Origin: Nitrobacter winogradskyi Nb-255
Lineage (GTDB): Bacteria > Pseudomonadota > Alphaproteobacteria > Rhizobiales > Xanthobacteraceae
Reading direction: 5' to 3'
Length of the DNA: 64,000 nt
NCBI RefSeq assembly: GCF_000012725.1
Contig: NC_007406.1
Span: 3,066,001 to 3,130,000 of the forward strand
Shown: positions 17,032-24,479 of the stretch, piece by piece
Numbering within the stretch: position 1 is the first letter of the stretch
Layout: each line of letters opens with the position of its first letter
Position numbers and translations under genes: made by a program
Notes under the pieces: model-generated
Databases searched by the model: none
The model's input: only the letters and a program-made list of their open reading frames with translations
What the model was told of the DNA's origin: nothing

Positions 17032-18996
17032 ATGGCGGCGCGTGACGACGACCGCTTCCGGCCGAAGGTCGCGCCACCGAAAGCACGCGGCAGCGCGCGG
17101 GCGCCGAAATTCACCAGTCGCGTGCTCAAGGCCGCGTCGAAGATCGGACCGACCAGCACCGGAACGCTGCGCCGACAGCCCTCGCGCGGCGGCGCCCGGT
17201 TCGGCCGCGGCCATGTCGCGGCGAAGTTCGCCGGCCAGTCCCTGCGCGGCAACGCCCGGCGCGTCGTCATCAAGACCCGGCTGGTGAATCTGGCGAAGGT
17301 CGGCTCGCACGCAACCATCCGCCATCTGCGCTACATCGAGCGCGACGGCGTGACCAAGGACGGCAGCAAGGCGCGCACCTACGGCCCCGGCACGGACGAG
17401 GCCGATATCGCCGCCTTCGAGGAGCGCGGCCGAGAGGATCGGCACCAGTTCCGCTTCATCGTCTCGGCCGAAGACGCCGGCGACATCGGCGACCTCAAGA
17501 CCTATACACGCGATCTCATGAGCCGCATGGAAGCCGATCTCCGCACCAAGCTCGATTGGGTCGCGGTCGATCACTGGAACACCGACAATCCGCACACGCA
17601 TATCGTCCTGCGCGGGCGCCATCCGGACGGATCGGATCTGGTCATCGCCCGCGACTATATCTCCAACGGCATGCGCAATCGCGCCCGCGAACTTGCGACC
17701 GAATGGCTCGGTCCTCGCACCGAGATGGAAATCCGCGATGGTATCTTGCGCGAGGCCGATCAGGAGCGCTGGACCGGCCTCGACCGGATGATTCAGCGCG
17801 AGGCGGAAGACGGTGTCGTGAATCTTCTGTCCGAGCCGGCGGTTGCCCAGGCGCGCTTTCGCCACACGAGCATGATCGGCCGGTTGCAAAAGCTCACCGA
17901 AATGGGACTTGCCGACGAGACCGGCCATTGCGTCTGGACGCTTCATGCCGACGCCGAGGCCACCTTGCGCCGGATGAGCAAACGCGGCGACATCATCCGC
18001 ACCATGCAGCGCGCCATGACCGGCCTGAAACGCGACTTCGTCGTCCTCGACGGCGCGACCGCGCACACCCCAGTCGTCGGCCGCATCGTCGACAAGGGAT
18101 TGGCCGATGAACTGTACGATCGCGGCTATCTGATCGTCGACGGTGTCGACGGCCGCGCCCATTACGTGCCGCTCGCTGCCAACGCCGACCTGGAATCGCT
18201 GCCGATCGGCGGCATCGTCGAGACCCGCGCCGCAACCGAACGAACGGCGGACCGGACCATCGCCGGCCTTGCCGCGAACGGCATCTATCGCACCGATCAT
18301 CACCTTGCGATCGAGCGCGCGAAGGCAACGCCGGAACACGATCCGGACAGCTTCGTCGCTGCCCATGTCCGCCGCCTCGAAGCCTTGCGCCGCGTCGGCA
18401 TCGTCGAGCGCGTCGAGGACGGCGTGTGGCGTGTGCCCGCCGATCTGGCGGAGCGCGGCAAAGCCTACGATGCGAAGCGGCTCGGCGGCGTCGATGTCGA
18501 GCTGTGCTCACACCTGCCGATCGACCGGCAGACCCGCGCCATCGGCGCCACCTGGCTCGATCGCCAACGCTTTGGCGATCTGTCGGGACTTGGCCAATCC
18601 GGCTTCGGCGCCGAGGTCCGCGACGCCATGCGCAACCGCGAGGATTATCTTGTCGATCAGGGCTTCGCCGAGCGACGCGGCCAGCGTGTCATCTTCGCCC
18701 GCAACCTGCTCGCCACGCTGCGCAACCGCGAGATCGAGGCGGCCGCGAAGGAGATAGCCGGCGAGACCGGCTTGCCGCATCACGTCGTTCAGGACGGTGA
18801 GCGGATCAGTGGCATCTACCGCCGCTCTGTCATGCTCGCCAGCGGCCGCTTCGCCATGCTCGATGACGGCATGGGTTTCAGCCTCGTGCCTTGGCGGCCG
18901 GTGCTAGAAAAGCATCTCGGCCAGTCCGTCGCCGGCATCGCCCGCGGCAACAGCGTGTCGTGGATGTTCGGGCGACGGCGGGGGATGGGTGTCTGA
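17032..18996 (+). CDS. rlxS: Relaxase / mobilization nuclease with DUF3363 (RlxS type)
   Basis: This 654-residue protein starts at ATG 17032 (MAARDDDRFRPKVAPPKARG), with GGAG upstream. The N-terminal relaxase domain has HLRYIERDGVTKDGSKARTY with the likely catalytic Tyr, and the metal-binding VDHWNTDNPHTHIVLRGRHP (three-His motif). The DUF3363 C-terminal region continues to WRPVLEKHLGQSVAGIARG. Relaxases of this type nick oriT and pilot DNA in Mesorhizobium-like ICEs. Divergent leader copy 1 lies upstream. The gene looks complete, but the rest of the transfer machinery in the window is reduced to a TraG stub. Confidence 0.88.
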   Translation: MAARDDDRFRPKVAPPKARGSARAPKFTSRVLKAASKIGPTSTGTLRRQPSRGGARFGRGHVAAKFAGQSLRGNARRVVIKTRLVNLAKVGSHATIRHLRYIERDGVTKDGSKARTYGPGTDEADIAAFEERGREDRHQFRFIVSAEDAGDIGDLKTYTRDLMSRMEADLRTKLDWVAVDHWNTDNPHTHIVLRGRHPDGSDLVIARDYISNGMRNRARELATEWLGPRTEMEIRDGILREADQERWTGLDRMIQREAEDGVVNLLSEPAVAQARFRHTSMIGRLQKLTEMGLADETGHCVWTLHADAEATLRRMSKRGDIIRTMQRAMTGLKRDFVVLDGATAHTPVVGRIVDKGLADELYDRGYLIVDGVDGRAHYVPLAANADLESLPIGGIVETRAATERTADRTIAGLAANGIYRTDHHLAIERAKATPEHDPDSFVAAHVRRLEALRRVGIVERVEDGVWRVPADLAERGKAYDAKRLGGVDVELCSHLPIDRQTRAIGATWLDRQRFGDLSGLGQSGFGAEVRDAMRNREDYLVDQGFAERRGQRVIFARNLLATLRNREIEAAAKEIAGETGLPHHVVQDGERISGIYRRSVMLASGRFAMLDDGMGFSLVPWRPVLEKHLGQSVAGIARGNSVSWMFGRRRGMGV

Positions 18997-19189
18997 CAGA
19001 TTTGGGAATCGTGCGGCAATCTAGGCATGCTTTGGTTTGAATGTCAGCTTTTAATCCGCTGCGAACGTTGGCTGTAGCTCGCGAAGAACTCAAGATGTTC
19101 TGCGCCATGTTCATATCTACGATAGCGCAATGACGCGGCACGTGTTCTGCATGCCATGAACCGCAAGGCGAGCGATCTTCGTTAAACTT

Positions 19190-20434
19190 CTAAAGGCCGC
19201 AGCAGGCCCCTTCAACAATGAAACGGACGGCGGCATCGACGCCGTTCTCGGCTCGGATGGCGACACCGAGATCGGCAGCGCGGGCGCGCATGTCGTGATT
19301 GTCCATCGCCAGGAAGGCGGCAGCGAGGTCGTCGGCTGTCATCGCTTTCTTGTCCAACGGCTTCGGTCCTACCCCAAGAGCGACGACGCGGCGGGCCCAG
19401 AACGGCTGGTCGCCGAAGAAGGGGCAGATTGCCATCGGCTTACCGGCACGCAATGCAGCCCCCGTGGTCCCGGCGCCACCGTGATGCAGCGTGGCGTGCA
19501 TGAGCGGAAAGAGCCGGTCATGCGGCGCGCCTACGATGACGTGGATATGTTGGCTCGGCTCGATCTGCCCGAGCGCGCCGCCCGCGGTGGCGAGCACGCC
19601 CCGCTTGTCTGCTCGCTTCAGGCCGGCGACCACGACGCTCGCCATTCGTTGTGGATCAACGCCCGGCATGCTGCCAAAACCGACATAGATCGGCGGCTCA
19701 CCCGCTGCAAGGAAAGCGGCAAGCTCGCCGTCGGGGCTCCAGTTCGGCGTATCGAGGAACCAGTAGCCGGTCACCGCTACATCTGCGTCCCAGTCGTGTG
19801 GCTTCGGCAACACATATGGGCTATAGCCGTAAAGCGTGCCGGCAAGAGGTGCGGCTTTCCCGCGAGCCGACAATCCGAGGGCATCCACCCGCCATGCGCG
19901 GATCGTTTTGCCGAACAGCAAACTGCCGCCGTGGATCATCAGCGCATGGCTCGCCCGGTTGAGCGGGCCGAGCGAGGGAAAGGGTAGCACTGGCGTCGGA
20001 AAGGCCGATGTCGGCGTGAAGCCTGGCAGCGGCGACGCGAGGAAAAGTGGAACGCCGAGCTTCGCTGCGATGTGCGGGGCGCCGAGCGCCTTGGGATGAA
20101 ACAGGATAGCGTCGGGTGCGAAATCGCGGGCCGCTTTCCATTCGGCATCGAGCAGCCGCCGGCTGATCTCGCGATAGAATTTCAGGAGCTTGAACCCTGC
20201 ACCGAAACCAGTGCCGGCGCTGCCGATCACCTGCTTCGCTTCGGGCGAGTCGAGCACTGCAAGGAACTCAGCCGGCAGCGGCGCGAAAGCAACGCCCTCG
20301 GCCGCTGCCATGTCGGCGAACTGGGCGGGTGCGACAATCAACACCCCGTGCCCGTGCGCTCTGAGCCCGCGCGACAACGCGAGATAGGGCTGCGTGTCGC
20401 CGCGTGTGCCGAGCGTATGGATGGAAAAGCGCAT
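19190..20434 (-). CDS. GT1-family glycosyltransferase (sterol/UDP-glucosyltransferase-like)
   Basis: This 414-residue protein begins MRFSIHTLGTRGDTQPYLAL, the N-terminal signature of MGT/sterol-glucosyltransferase-like enzymes. The middle has PPIYVGFGSMPG. The C-terminal nucleotide-sugar site reads MHATLHHGGAGTTGAALRAG, then KPMAICPFFGDQPFWARRV. Acceptor and sugar cannot be told from sequence. It lies 15 bp after nhaA on the same strand, with GAGAAGG before the start, so the two are probably one operon. The pair sits between the relaxase gene and a second relaxase 3' scrap, so it looks like cargo. Confidence 0.85.
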   Translation of the reverse strand: MRFSIHTLGTRGDTQPYLALSRGLRAHGHGVLIVAPAQFADMAAAEGVAFAPLPAEFLAVLDSPEAKQVIGSAGTGFGAGFKLLKFYREISRRLLDAEWKAARDFAPDAILFHPKALGAPHIAAKLGVPLFLASPLPGFTPTSAFPTPVLPFPSLGPLNRASHALMIHGGSLLFGKTIRAWRVDALGLSARGKAAPLAGTLYGYSPYVLPKPHDWDADVAVTGYWFLDTPNWSPDGELAAFLAAGEPPIYVGFGSMPGVDPQRMASVVVAGLKRADKRGVLATAGGALGQIEPSQHIHVIVGAPHDRLFPLMHATLHHGGAGTTGAALRAGKPMAICPFFGDQPFWARRVVALGVGPKPLDKKAMTADDLAAAFLAMDNHDMRARAADLGVAIRAENGVDAAVRFIVEGACCGL

Positions 20435-20449
20435 CCCGCCTTCTCAATT

Positions 20450-21817
20450 TCAATCGTGAGCGCCCGTCCGCGCTCTGAGTCTGCGGACGTACAATGCGCC
20501 CCAGCCAAGCCCGAGCAGCGCGGCCACCGAAGAGCCTAGCAGCACGCCGAGCTTTGCCGCGGCCAGCAGATTCTCATCGGCAAAAGCAAGAATGGCGATG
20601 AAAATGGACATGGTAAAGCCGATACCGGCTAGCAGACCGATCAACAAAATGCCGCCCCATGACACGCCCGGCGGCAACCGGCACCAGCCCATCCGCACCA
20701 TGAACCATGTCGCGCCGACTACGCCGAGCGGCTTGCCTACAACGAGAGCAAGCCCGACGCCGAGCATGGCGAGATGCGCTTCTCCTGCGAACAGATTGAC
20801 GCCACCGACACTCACGCCCGCATTCGCCAGCGCAAAGAGAGGCATGACGCCGTAGGCGACCCAGGGATGCAACGCTGTCTGTACACGCACCACTGGCGGC
20901 AGCATCTCCCGATTGGCGAGGCGCAACTGCCGCCGGGGGTGAGCCAGACGACGCGCATCTTTCGTCGACACGGCGTCGTGGCTTCGCAGCTCCTCGGAAA
21001 TACGGGACAACACGTCTATAGGCTGCTCGCGCATCGGAATGGACATCACCGGCGTCATCAATCCGAGTACGACGCCGGCGAGAGTCGGGTGGGCCCCGGT
21101 CACCAGCAGGCCAACCCAGATCACGGCGCCGGGAAGGACGTAGGCATAGGCCGAGCCGACACCGATCCGCTGAAGCCCCACCACCATCACGACGCCGAGG
21201 GCGGCAATCGCAAAACCGCTGGGATCGAGCCCGCCAGAGTAGAAGAAGGCTATGATCAAAACAGCAACGACGTCGTCGATGATCGCGAGTGCGAGCAGAA
21301 AGACGCGCAAGTTGCCGGGGATCGAGCGGCCCAGCAGGGCGAGCACGCCCACCGCGAAAGCGATGTCGGTCGCCGTCGGCACCGCCCAGCCGTGCGCGCG
21401 CACCATGTCGGTGTTCAGCACAAGGTAGATCAGTGCGGGAACGATGACCCCTCCGGCGGCTGCCGCCACCGGCAGGATCGCCTGGTCGAGTTTGCTCAGT
21501 GCCCCTTCATGGATCTCGCGCCGGATTTCCATGCCGACGACCAGGAAGAACACTGTCATCAGCGCATCGTTGACCCAGAAATGCAGGGACTGCGCATAGA
21601 CGAAAGTGCCGAGCCCGATCGAAAGCGGCAGATGCCACAGGTCGTGATAGCTTTGGGCGAAAGGGGAGTTGGCCCAGATCAGTGCAACAGCAGCCGCGAC
21701 CAGCAGCACGATGCCGCTGACGGCCTCGACATGCAGGAAGCGCTCCAGCGTCGTAAGGGCCCGCTCGGCGAGGAACTGGGCCCGCGGCAGGTCACGGGGA
21801 GAGGTCTGTCGGTCCAT
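20450..21817 (-). CDS. nhaA: Na+/H+ antiporter NhaA
   Basis: This 455-residue polytopic membrane protein has typical NhaA blocks: [19 protein letters not shown], the discontinuous helix region [20 protein letters not shown], and the paired aspartates in [19 protein letters not shown] that bind and exchange Na+ and H+. The last helices ([20 protein letters not shown]) are present, so the gene is complete. It exports sodium at alkaline pH or high salt. It is the first gene of a two-gene unit with the glycosyltransferase. Confidence 0.93.
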
Positions 21818-21930
21818 CGGTCACGCATGCTCAGCGTGGCGGCCCGACCATCGCACGACCTGTTTCGCTGCCCAATGCAGCGAACACCCTGGCCGTCTTT
21901 ACACTCGACCTTGCCGACGAGGCAACAGTA

Positions 21931-21990
21931 TTGCCCTGGCGGCCATTGCTGAAAAAGCAGATCGACCAGTCCTTCGCCGGCATCGCCCGT
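21931..21990 (+). pseudogene. Second relaxase (DUF3363) 3'-end scrap
   Basis: PWRPLLKKQIDQSFAGIAR matches the C-terminal PWRPVLEKHLGQSVAGIARG of RlxS at 18.9 kb, and the DNA is also alike. After this the sequence diverges, and the AbiEi-like gene starts at 22027. The scrap lies just upstream of the nhaA-glycosyltransferase operon, so that operon is bracketed by two relaxase 3' ends. Confidence 0.7.
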
Positions 21991-22026
21991 ATCACCACTT
22001 ATTTACAAGTGGAGACGATTTGTCTG

Positions 22027-22629
22027 ATGCTAAAAACGGCCCGGTCCGAGGACATTTTCCGCGCCCACGGCGGCCAGCTCCGCATGAGCGAAGCGATCCG
22101 TCACGGCCTCAGCCGCTATACGCTGTATGCTCTCAAAGAGCACGGTGCCATTGAGCAGATCAGCCGCGGCCTCTATCGTCTTGCCGATCTCCCGCCCATC
22201 GGCAATCCCGATCTCGTGACCGTCAGCCTGCGTTGTCCGCACGCCGTCATTTGTCTTGTTTCGGCGCTGTCCTGGCACGGGATCACCACCGAGATCCCCC
22301 ATGCGGTCCCGGTGGCCGTTCCGCGCGATGCGCGCGCCTTCCCGCGCTCGACCATCCCTCGATCCTCGCGCATCGGTTTTCGGATGCGTCGTTCAAAGCC
22401 GGCATCGCGCGCCATGACGTCGATGGCGTGCCAGTCCGTATCTACGATGCCGAGAAGTCGATCGCCGATAGCTTCAAGTTCCGCAACCAGATCGGAATGG
22501 ACGTGGTTCTGGGAGGCGCTCCAACTCTACCGGCAACGCAAGAGATTCGACCCCGGTAAGCTGGTCAAATACGCCAAGGTCTGCCGGGTGGAGAATGTCA
22601 TGCGACCTTATCTAGAGGCGATCTCTTGA
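22027..22629 (+). pseudogene. AbiEi-like type IV antitoxin with internal frameshift pair
   Basis: The N-terminus (IFRAHGGQLRMSEAIRHGLS, then YALKEHGAIEQISRGLYRLA) is the winged helix of AbiEi-type antitoxins. In the main frame the middle is nonsense. In another frame, 22345-22505, the expected HPSILAHRFSDASFKAGIAR and YDAEKSIADSFKFRNQIGMD appear. The main frame resumes with LYRQRKRFDPGKLVKYAKVC to the stop. So two opposite frameshifts (near 22345 and an extra G near 22508) leave a full-length 200-residue frame with about 55 altered residues. No AbiEii toxin follows. It is probably non-functional. Confidence 0.75.
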
Positions 22630-22674
22630 AATTACCGGCCAATGGCCGTACATTGAGATTCTAGGAGAATGACG

Positions 22675-22977
22675 ATGGCCCAATCTGCGACGAAATCAGC
22701 CCAGCGGCGTGTGCGTGACGAACGCCTGGAAACCCGCGTGACCGCTGATCAGAAGAAGCTCATCGAGCGTGCCGCGGCGCTGCAAGGCCGAACGGTGACG
22801 GATTTCGTTCTGACCAGCGTGCAGGAAGCTGCCCGTCGCGCGATCGAGGACCATCAGACCCTCCACCTCTCCTTGCGCGACAGTCAGGCTTTCGTGCAAG
22901 CGTTGATGAAGCCGCTGCCGGTGAATGATCGGCTTCGAGATACCGTCCGCCGCTATCGTCAGAGAACGGGTGTCTGA
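22675..22977 (+). CDS. tacA: TacA-type antitoxin (DUF1778, ribbon-helix-helix)
   Basis: This 100-residue protein has the DUF1778 pattern ERLETRVTADQKKLIERAAA, then LQGRTVTDFVLTSVQEAARR. The C-terminal tail (DRLRDTVRRYRQRTGV) is where these antitoxins usually clamp the toxin. AGGAG at 22663-22667 sits 7 bases before ATG 22675, better than the ATG at 22669. The toxin gene starts 3 bp after the stop. The pair normally represses its own promoter. Confidence 0.9.
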   Translation: MAQSATKSAQRRVRDERLETRVTADQKKLIERAAALQGRTVTDFVLTSVQEAARRAIEDHQTLHLSLRDSQAFVQALMKPLPVNDRLRDTVRRYRQRTGV

Positions 22978-22980
22978 CGA

Positions 22981-23493
22981 GTGGGCAAAGGCGGCGACGA
23001 GCTGCTGCGGGTCGAAGTTCTCGGCCCGCACCACGACCGCTCCGGGTTCGAAAGCGGGATAGAGCCGCTCGATCGATATTTCCGGACTCAGGCCAGCCAG
23101 GATGCCAAGAAAAACATGGCAGCGCCCTTCGTCTTGGTGCTGCCTGATAGAGCCATCGGAGGCTATTACACGCTGTCATCTACTGCTCTGAAGCTCGCAG
23201 AGTTGCCGGCACAGGCAACGCGCAAGCTGCCTCGCTATCCTTCGGTTCCGGCGACGCTGATCGGACGTCTCGCGGTGGATCGACGCCATCAGGGAAAAGG
23301 CTACGGCCGGTTTCTTCTGGCCGATGCCCTCTATCGCGCGCTGCGAAGTGAGATTGCGGCTTTCGCGGTCATCGTCGATGCCAAGGACGAGAACGCCCGC
23401 CGCTTCTACGAGCGTGAGAGCTTCCTCCCACTCCCTGACCAACCGATGAAACTGTTTCGTCCGATGGGCGATATCGAAAAGCTATTCAAATAA
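22981..23493 (+). CDS. tacT: TacT-type GNAT acetyltransferase toxin
   Basis: This 170-residue GNAT protein starts at GTG 22981. The acetyl-CoA pyrophosphate loop is in IGRLAVDRRHQGKGYGRFLL (consensus RxxGxG/A). The front has SGIEPLDRYFRTQASQDAKK and the end VDAKDENARRFYERESFLPL. Known TacT enzymes acetylate aminoacyl-tRNA and stop translation. It is coupled to tacA with a 3-bp gap. The module looks intact and could have stabilised the surrounding ICE. Confidence 0.9.
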   Translation: MGKGGDELLRVEVLGPHHDRSGFESGIEPLDRYFRTQASQDAKKNMAAPFVLVLPDRAIGGYYTLSSTALKLAELPAQATRKLPRYPSVPATLIGRLAVDRRHQGKGYGRFLLADALYRALRSEIAAFAVIVDAKDENARRFYERESFLPLPDQPMKLFRPMGDIEKLFK

Positions 23494-23532
23494 GAACGGG
23501 AATACACCCGGGAACCAGACGGAGCCACTGTC

Positions 23533-23808
23533 ATGAGCAGCACATTCCGAAAACAACCGGCCAAGAGCGATCTAAAGCGGCCAGCCAGGCGTGGCATGGC
23601 TCGCTTCGAGGTGGTCGGCCGCGCCGCTGATCGTGATCTTATCCGATCCCTCGCGAAGCGCCTCGCCGAAGACGGCGCGGAAGCCGACCGGATTCGCGCG
23701 ACTATCAGCCAGAGCATGAGCACCAAGCCCGTGAGAAAGGCGGGCATTCTCGATGCACTCCGCCGCTCTCCGCTGGTCGGCGCTTCCCTCGATCTCGCTC
23801 GCCGATGA
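23533..23808 (+). CDS. Small basic protein, antitoxin-like
   Basis: This 91-residue protein starts at ATG 23533, 40 bp after tacT, with GGAG upstream. It has the segment MARFEVVGRAADRDLIRSLA and the tail ILDALRRSPLVGASLDLARR. The tail pattern (aLRrSPLvGAdLdl) is seen at the end of several Phd/VapB-like antitoxins, but no toxin gene follows. I do not recognise the family with certainty; it may be an orphan antitoxin or a regulator co-transcribed with tacAT. Confidence 0.5.
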   Translation: MSSTFRKQPAKSDLKRPARRGMARFEVVGRAADRDLIRSLAKRLAEDGAEADRIRATISQSMSTKPVRKAGILDALRRSPLVGASLDLARR

Positions 23809-24053
23809 CGGTGCGCTCCGTGCGAGCTACGAACGTCAGAAAAGTTCTTGCATCACTGCGTGACGTATCGCCGCAAGACTGACTTGCCGGAATCGATACG
23901 TAGAAATAAGAAATAGTACGTGCTCGCATTGAGATCATGTTTGCCGCCACAGGCAACGAATTTGGTCTTTGACTAAGCGCCTTCCACGCAACAACGCTCG
24001 TGTGCGCCGGCCTGCAAAACAGGCCGTCATCAAAGGGCTGTTGCGGGGCAAGA

Positions 24054-24260
24054 ATGACGCCGACGAAGGTGCTCATCGGACAAATGCTGGTCGTGTTCGG
24101 CATCACGCTTGCCGGCACATGGGCCGCAACCCAATGGGTCGCTTATTCCCTCGGATTTCAGCAGCGCCTCGGCGAACCCTGGTTTCTGATCGCCAATCTT
24201 CCCGTCTACTACCCGTGGCGCCTGTTTGAATGGTGGTACGTCTACGATGCTTATGCATCT
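24054..24260 (+). pseudogene. traG: Conjugal coupling protein TraG, N-terminal stub
   Basis: From ATG 24054 the frame reads LIGQMLVVFGITLAGTWAAT, then QWVAYSLGFQQRLGEPWFLI and FEWWYVYDAYA. This is the first transmembrane and periplasmic part of VirD4/TraG proteins that follow rlxS in alphaproteobacterial ICEs. After about residue 68 the homology stops and the frame runs into unrelated sequence before the ParB leader. The ATPase part is gone, so conjugation from this copy is not possible without help in trans. Confidence 0.65.
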
Positions 24261-24422
24261 CTCCCCCGCGGCTACCGCCTGCGCAATGGCAGGGCCGCGC
24301 ACGCGCAAGGCGGCGCATCGTTGTCACGCTCACCACCGGTCCAATCCACCTCGCTTGTCGCGCAGCCCGGCCACGCTCGCCGATAGCCGCCCCCCTCTCT
24401 GCCGAGCGCTCACGCGCCCCCG

Positions 24423-24479
24423 GGAGGCATGGCGGGGGCCATGCCTCCGGCATGAACAGAGAAAGGATTGGAACAATGG
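24423..24479 (+). promoter_or_regulatory. Conserved 57-bp leader with hairpin, copy 2
   Basis: This copy is identical to 16937-16993 in reverse. Hairpin arms GAGGCATGGC and GCCATGCCTC lie at 24424-24433 and 24437-24446, followed by AGAGAAAGGATTGG and the ParB-like start at 24476. The hairpin lies about 30 bases upstream of the start codon and has no U-tract. Confidence 0.75.

Noticed and set aside
16912-18366. A 484-codon minus-strand frame opposite rlxS
   Set aside because: It is a shadow of the relaxase, whose HxH motif and DUF3363 region are clear on the plus strand.
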